Shown in pieces: positions 1 to 6,823 of a DNA stretch of 35,591 bases; position 1 is the first letter of the stretch, and each line of letters begins with the position of its first letter. Origin of the DNA: Crossiella sp. SN42 (GTDB lineage: Bacteria > Actinomycetota > Actinomycetes > Mycobacteriales > Pseudonocardiaceae); contig NZ_JAMHIV010000061.1 in the NCBI RefSeq assembly GCF_023897065.1, positions 1 to 35,591 of the forward strand, given 5' to 3'. The notes beneath the pieces are model-generated. The model was not told the origin of the DNA. It saw only the letters and a program-made list of their open reading frames with translations, and ran no database searches. The translations under genes and the position numbers were made by a program.

Positions 1-321
1 ATCCTGGAAGCTTTGTTGCTAGATCTTGCTGTGGTCACCCACTCTACCACCTGTCGGTGGGAGCTTGGTTCGCGACCCCTGCCTCGCGCCCGTTCCCCGG
101 TCTTTCTGGGGGCCGTTCCGCGCTGGCAGAGAGAAAGTTACGCCCGGGCGAATGCGAAGTCAAATCGGCAGTTCAGCGCGAAGGAAGCCCAGGTCAGGGG
201 GTTGCGCGCGAGTCGATCTCGGGCACATCACGTAGATCGGGTTGGAGTGGCCCCGGCCACATTCAGGGCGGCGGGTGGCTGCGGCGGTCGGTGTCCGCAG
301 CACACTCGGATCTCTTCTTCC

Positions 322-355
322 CGCACGTACGCACGCGGGCGCGTGCGTACGTGCG
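322..355. repeat. Perfect inverted repeat, 16-bp arms, 2-nt centre
   Basis: The left arm CGCACGTACGCACGCG (322-337) and right arm CGCGTGCGTACGTGCG (340-355) are exact reverse complements separated only by GG. Each arm is a strict pyrimidine-purine alternation, the composition that favours Z-DNA, and the arrangement could extrude as a cruciform. No U-tract follows on either strand, so it is not a classic terminator. Its role is unknown. Confidence 0.9.
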
Positions 356-477
356 AACCGTGTTGGCGAAAGCGCGTGATGACGGGCGACGAGCCGGTCG
401 GCACCGGGTCCGGCTGAGGGGTGGACTCCGCGAGCGTGGCCAACCGGGGAGAGCGGTCAGCTACGACACTAGCTGGA

Positions 478-502
478 CCACACTCGACCGAAGTCGATGT
501 GG
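478..502. repeat. Bulged hairpin with CGAA loop
   Basis: CCACA (478-482), one unpaired C, and TCGAC (484-488) pair with GTCGA (493-497) and TGTGG (498-502) around a four-base loop CGAA. That makes a 10-bp stem with one bulge. It lies 15 bases after another 6-bp inverted repeat (458-475). It could be a weak terminator for something upstream or part of a structured leader; no U-tract is present. Confidence 0.5.
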
Positions 503-605
503 ACGCGGGTCACGAGCGGCGGGCGCACAGCACGTCCTCCACAGAACCGGGGCCGTCCCGCCTCGTCAACACCGCCCACAGGGTGGACGTCCCGGCTGGG
601 TTTCC

Positions 606-634
606 TTGACACCGAGTGACCGGCCGAACACGAT
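606..634 (+). promoter_or_regulatory. Possible promoter for the gene at 768
   Basis: A perfect TTGACA (606-611) is followed after 17 bases by CACGAT (629-634), which keeps the conserved A and T of an actinobacterial -10 box. Transcription would start near 641 and give a leader of roughly 125 bases. This rests on sequence resemblance only. Confidence 0.3.
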
Positions 635-767
635 CGAAGGGCCTGGACGCGTTGAGGGGCGCGTCTCGCGTGATGACACCGCCTTCTCCGGCGTTCCACC
701 TGCCTGACCTTCTCCTGGCGCGCGCCGTCGTGGCCCGCGTCCCCCTCATTCCGCAAGGAGATCTGGC

Positions 768-2741
768 ATGCCGAGCTCAGCCGTGATCGTCATCGTGGGC
801 GCCGGCCCGAACGGGACCGGCCTGCTGGAACGGATCAGCGCCAACCTGAGCGCCGCCGAGGAGCTGTACTCGGGTCCGCTGGAGATTCACCTGGTCGATC
901 CCTTTCCGCCGGGACCCGGACGGGTGTGGCGGCACGCGCAGTCACCGCTGCTGCGGATGAACTCGATGGCCGAGGACGTCACGATGTTCACCGACGAGTC
1001 GGTGCGATGTCAGGGGCCGGTGCGCCCCGGTCCCTCACTCGCGGAGTGGGCGGCCGATGTAGGCACCGGCAAGATCGCCGACGTGGAGCCTGATCCGGAG
1101 CTGATGTCGTTGCGCGGCAACGACTTTCCTTCCCGGCAGGCGCAGGGCAAGTATCTGGACTGGTTCTTCCGTCACACGATCCGGGGACTTCCGGACTCGG
1201 TGACCGTGCACGTGCACGCGAACACGGCGACCGCCATCACGGGGAGCTGTGACCAGTTGCAGCAGGTGTGGCTGGCCGACCGGGCGGCGCCGTTGACGGC
1301 GGACGCGGTGGTCCTGGCGCTCGGGCACCTGGACGCCCAGCCCGACGCCGAGCAGCGGCGGCTGGCCGCCTTCGCCGCCGAGCACGGGCTGTCCTACCTG
1401 CCGCCGGAGTACTCGGCCGACGCCGACCTGTCCGAGATCGGGGCCGGGGAGGCCGTGGTGATGCGCGGGTTCGGGCAGGCGTTCATCGACCTGATGGTGT
1501 TACTCACCGAGGGCCGCGGCGGACGGTTCGAGGCCACTCCGGACGGTCTGCGTTACCTGCCTTCGGGACGGGAGCCGGTGCTGTACGTCGGGTCCAGGCG
1601 CGGAGTTCCCCATCACGCGAAGACCACCTATCGGTTGCAGGGCGCGGCGCCGGACCTGCCCAGGTTCTTCGACGCGGACGCGGTGGACCGGCTGCTGGCC
1701 CAGCCGGGACGGCTGGAGTTCCGCCGGGACGTGTGGCCGGTGATCGCCAAGGAGATCGGCTGGGGCTACTACCGCGAGCTGTTCACCGGCCACCCGGACA
1801 AGGTCACGATGGACTGGGACGAGTTCGCCGGGAACTTCGCCGAGCTGGAGTTCCTCGGGCAGCGGATGCGGGACCTGGTGGCGCGGGCGGTGCCGGCGAG
1901 CGCGGACCGGCTCGACCTGGCCACGCTGGACCGGCCGTTGCGCGGGATGAGCTTCGACCGGTTATCTGACCTGGGCGGATATCTGCGCGACTACATCGAG
2001 CAGGATCTGGCGCGGCGGTCGGACCCGGCGTTCTCCGCGGACCTGGGGGCGTTCCTGGCGCTGCTGTCGGTGTACGGGCAGCTGCCGCGGCTGCTGGCGA
2101 GCGGGCGGTTGTCAGCGCGGTCGCAGGTCGAGGAGTTCGACGGGTGGTGGGCCGGGTTCTTCGGCTTCTACGCCAGTGGTCCGCCGGGTGACCGGCTGGC
2201 GCAGCTGCTGGCCTTGGCCCAGGCCGGGATCGTGCGGTTCCTCGGGCCGGACATGTGGGTGCGGACGGATGCCGGGCGCGGGCGGTTCGTGGCCGGCAGC
2301 GCCGTGGTGGCCGAGGAGCTGGTGGCGACCGGGATGATCGAGGCGCGGCTGCCCAGGGCGAACGCCAGGGGCAGTGCGGATGAGCTGCTGCGGCGCCTGG
2401 TCCTGGCCGGGGACGGCGCCGAGGAGGTGCTGGCCGAGGGCGCGTTCGGGCACAACACCGGGCTGCTGCTGGTTCGCGGGGAAGACGGGCGGGTGCTGGA
2501 CCGGGACGGGCGGGCGCATCCGCGCCGGTTCGCGCTCGGCGCGCACACCAGCGGCCGGTCGGTGGCCGCGTTCGCCCGGCCGCGGTCCAACGCGCCCTCG
2601 TTCCGGCGCAACGACAAGGTGGCCAGGGAGCTGCTGCGGTTCCTGGCCAGCACGCCTGAGCCGGCCGGGCTGGTGCCGATTCCGCGCGCAGCAGAACTTG
2701 GTAGCCGGTTTGATGATCTTGTGCCGCGGCGTCACTGCTGA
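768..2741 (+). CDS. FAD/NAD(P)-binding protein (NAD_binding_9 type)
   Basis: A 657-residue protein of the FAD/NAD(P)-binding family found widely in actinomycetes. The N-terminus has a Rossmann nucleotide-binding motif, VIVGAGPNGTGLLERI, starting at about residue 8. It is followed by family-typical text such as LLRMNSMAEDVTMF near residue 62 and a second dinucleotide-fold region around residues 170-260. There is no signal peptide or membrane segment, so it should be cytoplasmic. The reaction is unknown; members are predicted flavin-dependent oxidoreductases, sometimes linked to secondary metabolism, but nothing nearby points to a pathway. The ATG at 768 is preceded by AAGGAG with good spacing. 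It stands alone: the next gene starts 120 bases downstream in a different frame with its own leader. Confidence 0.85.
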   Translation: MPSSAVIVIVGAGPNGTGLLERISANLSAAEELYSGPLEIHLVDPFPPGPGRVWRHAQSPLLRMNSMAEDVTMFTDESVRCQGPVRPGPSLAEWAADVGTGKIADVEPDPELMSLRGNDFPSRQAQGKYLDWFFRHTIRGLPDSVTVHVHANTATAITGSCDQLQQVWLADRAAPLTADAVVLALGHLDAQPDAEQRRLAAFAAEHGLSYLPPEYSADADLSEIGAGEAVVMRGFGQAFIDLMVLLTEGRGGRFEATPDGLRYLPSGREPVLYVGSRRGVPHHAKTTYRLQGAAPDLPRFFDADAVDRLLAQPGRLEFRRDVWPVIAKEIGWGYYRELFTGHPDKVTMDWDEFAGNFAELEFLGQRMRDLVARAVPASADRLDLATLDRPLRGMSFDRLSDLGGYLRDYIEQDLARRSDPAFSADLGAFLALLSVYGQLPRLLASGRLSARSQVEEFDGWWAGFFGFYASGPPGDRLAQLLALAQAGIVRFLGPDMWVRTDAGRGRFVAGSAVVAEELVATGMIEARLPRANARGSADELLRRLVLAGDGAEEVLAEGAFGHNTGLLLVRGEDGRVLDRDGRAHPRRFALGAHTSGRSVAAFARPRSNAPSFRRNDKVARELLRFLASTPEPAGLVPIPRAAELGSRFDDLVPRRHC

Positions 2742-2824
2742 TCAGCGTTTCGCTACTCCGTTGAGCTGACCCTCCGCAGTCAATTTCATCGCTGACCTGG
2801 GTGAACGCATCGCGCCAAGTTGGT

Positions 2825-2855
2825 CGGACGCCCTCGGAAATCTCGGTAGCGTCCG
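2825..2855. repeat. Inverted repeat just before the UbiB-type start
   Basis: CGGACGC (2825-2831) pairs with GCGTCCG (2849-2855). The right arm abuts the GAAGG that probably serves as the ribosome binding site for the ATG at 2862, so folding of the leader could influence translation. This may be coincidental. Confidence 0.35.
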
Positions 2856-2861
2856 AAGGCG

Positions 2862-4802
2862 ATGGACGACAACTGGCTCGTGAACCTCGTGCTGTTCCCG
2901 GCGACCTACCTGGTGGTCCTGACCGTCTTCGTGATCGTGTTGCGAAGGCTGCTGGGCTTCCGGGTCGGCCTGGTGCGGGCGGTCATAGCCGCGGTCATCG
3001 GGCTGCTCCTGATACCGCCGCTGGCCAGGGTGATGTTCCAGGCCGACAGCGCGGGCTCGCTGATCACCGTCTGGATCGGCCTGGCCGTGCTGGTGCCGAT
3101 GGTGCTGCTCGTGCTGGCCGAGGTGCTGGTGCCGCCCGGTTCCGTGCCGGGTCCGGTCGAGTGGCTGCGCGGACTGCGGCGCCGGTTCGGGCGGGCGCGG
3201 CGGTACTCGCAGATCAGCCGGATCGCCTTCCGGCACGGGCTCAGCCCCTACTTGCGCGGCAGCCGGAAGTCGGCGACGCAGGGGCAGTCCAAGCTGGCCA
3301 GGTCGCTGTGGCTGGCGCTGGAGGACGGCGGCGTCACGTTCGTCAAGTTCGGCCAGGTGCTCTCCACCCGTCGGGACATCCTGCCGGAGGAGTTCGTCAC
3401 CGAGCTGAGCCGATTGCAGCACCAGGTGGCTCCGGCGCCGTATGCCGAGGTCGAACTGGTGCTGCGGGCCGAGCTGGGCGACGCGCCGGAGGAGGTGTTC
3501 GCCGAGTTCGACCGGGAACCGCTGGCCGCGGCCTCGATCGCGCAGGTGCACCGGGCCACGCTGCGCACCGGGGAGCAGGTCGTGGTGAAGGTGCAGCGGC
3601 CCGGCATCCGGCCGGTGGTCGAGCGTGACCTGGACATCGTGGACCGGCTGGCCCGGACCCTGGAGGCGCGGACCCGCTGGGGCCGGGCGCTGGGCGTGGT
3701 GGAGTTGGCGAAGGGATTCGCCGACGCGCTGCGCGAGGAGCTCGACTTCCGGATCGAGGCGCGCAACATGGCCGCGGTCGAGGCCGCTGCCGCGGTACGT
3801 GGCGGTGATCCGGGGATCAGGCTGCCCGTGTTGCACGAGCAGCTGTGCACCCAGCGGGTGCTGGTGATGGAACGCCTCGACGGGGTGCCGCTCAGCGGGC
3901 GGTTACCCGACGGCGCGGACCGGCCGGAGCTGGCGCGCGCGTTGCTGCGGTGCCTGCTGCAGCAGGTGATGGTGGACGGCGTCTTCCACGCCGATCCGCA
4001 TCCGGGCAACATCCTCGCGCTGACCGACGGGCGGCTCGGGCTGCTGGACTTCGGGTCGGTCGGCCGGCTCGACGGTCAGTTACGGGGCGCGGTGCAGAAC
4101 CTGTTGCTGGCCATCGACCGTGGTGATCCCGCGGCGATGAGCGATGCCCTGCTGGAAGTGGTGAGCAGGCCGGATGAGATCGACGAGTCCGCGCTGGAGC
4201 GGGCTGTCGGGCAGTTCATGGCCCGGCACCTGGGTCCGGGCATGCGGCCGGACGTGGAGATGTTCACCGACCTGTTCCGGCTGGTCGCCGCCTACCAGCT
4301 GACGGTGCCGCCGGAGGTGGCCGCGGTGTTCCGCGCGCTGGCCACGATGGAGGGCACGCTGGCCGCGCTGGCGCCTGGCTTCAACATCGTGGCGGAAGCG
4401 CGGTCCTTCGCCGGGGACAAGGTGAGCGCGGCGCTGCACCCGTCCTCGCTGAAGGAGGCGGCGAGTCAGGAGCTGCTGGCGCTGATCCCGGTGTTGCGCA
4501 GGCTGCCGCGGCGGCTGGAGCGGATCACCGGCGCGCTGGAACGCGGCAGGCTCGGGGTGAACGTGCGGTTGTTCGCCGACGAACGGGACCGGCGCGTGCT
4601 GCGCGGGTTCCTGAACCAGGTGCTGCTGACCGTGCTGACCGCGACCACCGGTGTGATGGCGGTGCTGTTGCTGGGCACCACCGCCGGTCCGATGGTGGCC
4701 GACGGGATCAGCCTGCTGCACGTGTTCGGCTACAACCTGCTGGTGATCAGCTCGGTGATCGCGTTGCGGGTGCTGTACCTGGTGTTCCGGCGAGAGACGT
4801 GA
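2862..4802 (+). CDS. ABC1/UbiB-family atypical kinase, membrane-anchored
   Basis: A 646-residue member of the ABC1/AarF/UbiB family. The diagnostic KxGQ motif is visible as KFGQ (K162), followed by the alanine-rich loop AAASIAQVHRAT, the VVKVQRPG lysine strand, and the catalytic and metal-binding segments HADPHPGNIL and LLDFGSVGRLD. These proteins have ATPase or kinase-like activity and in many bacteria support quinone biosynthesis, but actinobacterial copies are often of unknown function. Three hydrophobic segments precede the kinase-like core (about residues 8-95) and two follow it at the C-terminus, so the enzyme should sit on the cytoplasmic membrane. The start ATG at 2862 has GAAGG upstream. 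The gene lies ahead of a PAP2 phosphatase; no ubiquinone or menaquinone genes are in the window. Confidence 0.9.
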   Translation: MDDNWLVNLVLFPATYLVVLTVFVIVLRRLLGFRVGLVRAVIAAVIGLLLIPPLARVMFQADSAGSLITVWIGLAVLVPMVLLVLAEVLVPPGSVPGPVEWLRGLRRRFGRARRYSQISRIAFRHGLSPYLRGSRKSATQGQSKLARSLWLALEDGGVTFVKFGQVLSTRRDILPEEFVTELSRLQHQVAPAPYAEVELVLRAELGDAPEEVFAEFDREPLAAASIAQVHRATLRTGEQVVVKVQRPGIRPVVERDLDIVDRLARTLEARTRWGRALGVVELAKGFADALREELDFRIEARNMAAVEAAAAVRGGDPGIRLPVLHEQLCTQRVLVMERLDGVPLSGRLPDGADRPELARALLRCLLQQVMVDGVFHADPHPGNILALTDGRLGLLDFGSVGRLDGQLRGAVQNLLLAIDRGDPAAMSDALLEVVSRPDEIDESALERAVGQFMARHLGPGMRPDVEMFTDLFRLVAAYQLTVPPEVAAVFRALATMEGTLAALAPGFNIVAEARSFAGDKVSAALHPSSLKEAASQELLALIPVLRRLPRRLERITGALERGRLGVNVRLFADERDRRVLRGFLNQVLLTVLTATTGVMAVLLLGTTAGPMVADGISLLHVFGYNLLVISSVIALRVLYLVFRRET

Positions 4803-4835
4803 AGGAGGTTCGGCTGGTCTGTGACAGAACCATGA

Positions 4836-4850
4836 CATGCCACGGGCATG
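4836..4850. repeat. Short hairpin over the first possible PAP2 start
   Basis: CATGCC (4836-4841), loop ACG, GGCATG (4845-4850). The right arm contains the ATG at 4848. This is one reason to suspect that translation of the PAP2 gene may begin at a later ATG (4866 or 4881). Confidence 0.4.
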
Positions 4851-5843
4851 GCTGATACATCGCGGATGGACGGTGTAGGCATGCGTCCCTCCTCGACCGG
4901 TTCCTTCGTGGCCTGGCGGATCGCACTGTCCGCGCCGCTGTTCCTGCTCGCCTTCGTCGTCAGCTACATCTCCTTCGTGCGCACGCCCGAGGGGCAGCGC
5001 TGGGAGAACGAGGTGCTGGCGGCCGGCGGCCGCGGGCCGGGGCTGCTGCTCAGGGACGAGGACTCCGGACTGCTGGAGCTGATGAACGATCGACCGCTGC
5101 TGATCGGCGCGGTGGTCGGCGTAATCCTGGTGGCGCTGGTCGGGCGGCGCTGGTGGGCAGGGCTGGCCGCGCTGGTGGCGACCGGGCTCACCGTGGCCTG
5201 CTCGCAGGTGTTGAAGCTGTCGCTACTGGAGCGGCCCAGGCTGGGTGCCGGGCGGTTCCTGCCCTCGCACAACAGCTTCCCCAGCGGTCACGTCAGCCTG
5301 GCCATGGCTCTGGTGCTGGCGCTGCTGCTGGTGCTGCCCAGCAGGCTGCGGGTGCTGGCGGCCGTGCCGGGCGCGCTGTGGGTGGCGACGGTGTCGACCG
5401 CGACCATGGAGGCTGGCTGGCACCGGCTGAGCGACACGCTGGGCGGCGGTCTGCTGGCGGCGGCGGTGTGCTGCCTGCTGGTGGGCGTGCTGCTGGCGGT
5501 GGGTCAGGCTCGTCGGGTGGTGCGGCGGCCGAGCCCGATCGGGCTGACGCTGGGCTGGCTCGCGGCGGTGGCCGCGGTCGGCTGGTTCGTGCTGCGGTAC
5601 ACCGGCGCGGACGCCACTCCGACGGACATCGCGATGGCGGCGGCGCAGTCGGCCAGTGTGCTGATCGTGCTGGCGGTCACGGCGCTGCTCCGGTCGATCG
5701 AACTGCTCGCGCCCGTGGCGGCAACCGAGCGTGCGGCGGCACCGCCTGCGGGGCCACCGCCGCTGCCCGGACCGTTGCCGGGACAGCGCCGGGTGGCGAG
5801 CGCCGAGGAGCTGAACTACTACCGGCAGCACCTGGTGCCTTGA
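4848..5843 (+). CDS. PAP2-family membrane phosphatase
   Basis: A type 2 phosphatidic acid phosphatase-like membrane protein of up to 331 residues. The acid-phosphatase signature is visible in order: KLSLLERPR (motif 1), NSFPSGHVS (motif 2, PSGH), and GWHRLSDTLGG (motif 3, HxxxD). The Arg that normally stands six positions before the motif-3 His is a Thr here, as far as I can align it. About six hydrophobic segments place the active site outside the membrane. Likely substrates are lipid phosphates or undecaprenyl pyrophosphate, but the sequence does not decide. No clear ribosome binding site marks the start: ATG codons at 4848, 4866 and 4881 are all in frame, and 4848 lies inside a small hairpin. 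The last 60 residues are Pro/Ala-rich and probably disordered. Confidence 0.85.
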   Translation: MADTSRMDGVGMRPSSTGSFVAWRIALSAPLFLLAFVVSYISFVRTPEGQRWENEVLAAGGRGPGLLLRDEDSGLLELMNDRPLLIGAVVGVILVALVGRRWWAGLAALVATGLTVACSQVLKLSLLERPRLGAGRFLPSHNSFPSGHVSLAMALVLALLLVLPSRLRVLAAVPGALWVATVSTATMEAGWHRLSDTLGGGLLAAAVCCLLVGVLLAVGQARRVVRRPSPIGLTLGWLAAVAAVGWFVLRYTGADATPTDIAMAAAQSASVLIVLAVTALLRSIELLAPVAATERAAAPPAGPPPLPGPLPGQRRVASAEELNYYRQHLVP

Positions 5844-6009
5844 CGAGCAGATCCCAACTCGGCCGGTGGCAGCAGCGTTGAGTGGTCGCCGGAGACGGTC
5901 GGGTCGTGCCGGGATGGTGGTCAGTTGCGGTCGCTGGTCTGAGAAGCAGTGGGAGTACTGGAGCAGGTAGCGGGGCGAGCGGGGCTTGGGCCTCGGCCAG
6001 GGCACAGGC
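5844..6009. other. Intergenic gap between PAP2 gene and IS remnant
   Basis: GC-rich sequence without a credible gene, promoter or terminator. It may include the eroded left flank of the insertion sequence; I cannot place an exact terminal inverted repeat. Confidence 0.5.
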
Positions 6010-6823
6010 GAAGGGTGTTCAAGATCAGTTTGTGACCACCGACCTGAACACCCTTCTCACCACACTCTACGTCAAGATCGACGACCATCTCGGCAAACCC
6101 GCCCGCACCCCGCTGGCTACGTTTCCTGCCCGCACGCCTGCCCGGCGCCTTCGGCTACCTGCCCAGCGATCCGGCTACAACAAACGCCGCCGAGCCGCGG
6201 TCCCCCAGCTCAAACACCTCATCCGAGCCCTGGCCCGCGACACCGACCTGTGCACCGAAGCCACCTGGATCGTGGACTCCACCCCGACCGAGCGCGCCCG
6301 CTCCCGCGAGACCGCTCGCCGCACAGAACCAGCCGGGTGGGCCGGACACGACTACTGCTCCAGCCACTCCCGCAGGACTGCCCATCACCTGGGCACCGGC
6401 CAACCCGAAACTGGACGAACGCCAGATCCTCATGGCACCGCTGGAGCACGACCCGACCGTGCCGCACCAGCGACTCGGCCTGCTCCCTCTGGCCGACAAG
6501 GGCTACCGCTCAGCCACACTCGACAACTTCCTGACTGAGCGCGGGGTGCCACTGCTGTACCCCAACTACCGCATCCACATCCCACGTCCAGGCCAACACC
6601 TGCTCAAGCCGTTCCGGCAACTGATCGAGTCGGTCTTCCACACCCTCAAAGGCCAACTCGACCTGGAAAGACACGGCGGAGGCAGCATCGACGGAGTCAC
6701 CGCCCGCATCGCCCAACACATCCTGGCGATGACCGCCGCTATCTGGCACAGCCGTGCCACCCGCCAGCCAGTCACCCGATCCCTGACCGCCTACGACCAC
6801 TGATCAAGTTAGGACTTACTCAT
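6010..6823 (+). mobile_element. Degenerate IS982-type insertion sequence
   Basis: The stretch between the PAP2 gene and the minus-strand kinase is an insertion-sequence relic containing a broken transposase (6032-6803). At the left side, GAAGGGTGTTCA (6010-6021) and TGAACACCCTTC (6045-6056) form a perfect 12-bp inverted repeat around the transposase start. I could not match clean terminal inverted repeats or a target duplication, so both outer limits are approximate. The right limit is set at the stop codon of the neighbouring kinase gene. Confidence 0.7.
6032..6803 (+). pseudogene. IS982-type transposase, frameshifted and internally deleted
   Basis: Pieces of a DDE transposase occur in two alternating frames. 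The N-terminal TTDLNTLLTTLYVKIDDHLG starts from GTG 6032. From 6111 the frame shifts for RWLRFLPARLPGAFGYLP. At 6173 the first frame returns with GYNKRRRAAV through IVDSTPTE to WAGHDYCSSHSR. From about 6378 the second frame continues with LPITWAPANPKLDER, LADKGYRS and ESVFHTLKGQLDLE to the end. The D, D and E catalytic residues all survive, but they are no longer in one reading frame. Compared with intact relatives as I recall them, roughly 25-30 residues are missing before RWLRFLP and about 15 after SHSR. The element is therefore dead and gives no sign of recent movement. Confidence 0.85.

Larger units (their letters stand above)
1..767. other. Noncoding stretch with inverted repeats
   Basis: I see no convincing gene here. 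Open frames exist on both strands but they overlap one another, have no good ribosome binding site and give Arg/Gly/Pro-rich products with no recognisable domain. The stretch carries several inverted repeats: CCACC/GGTGG near 49-62, a perfect 16-bp pair at 322-355, CAGCTA/TAGCTG at 458-475 and a bulged hairpin at 478-502. The last part, from about 600, is the leader of the gene at 768. The 3' end of an upstream gene outside the window could be present in the first bases, but I cannot identify it. Confidence 0.6.

Noticed and set aside
1-120. tRNA or rRNA fragment at the left edge
   Set aside because: GGTTCG and short stems are present, but no complete cloverleaf, T-loop consensus or rRNA signature could be built.
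13-707. Several overlapping open frames in the first 700 bases as protein genes
   Set aside because: They lack ribosome binding sites, overlap on both strands, are rich in Arg/Gly/Pro as expected for shadow frames in GC-rich DNA, and run through the palindrome at 322-355.
5882-6538. A 218-residue intact protein overlapping the IS remnant
   Set aside because: It joins noncoding flank to transposase fragments and leaves the transposase frame twice. The conserved text continues in another frame.
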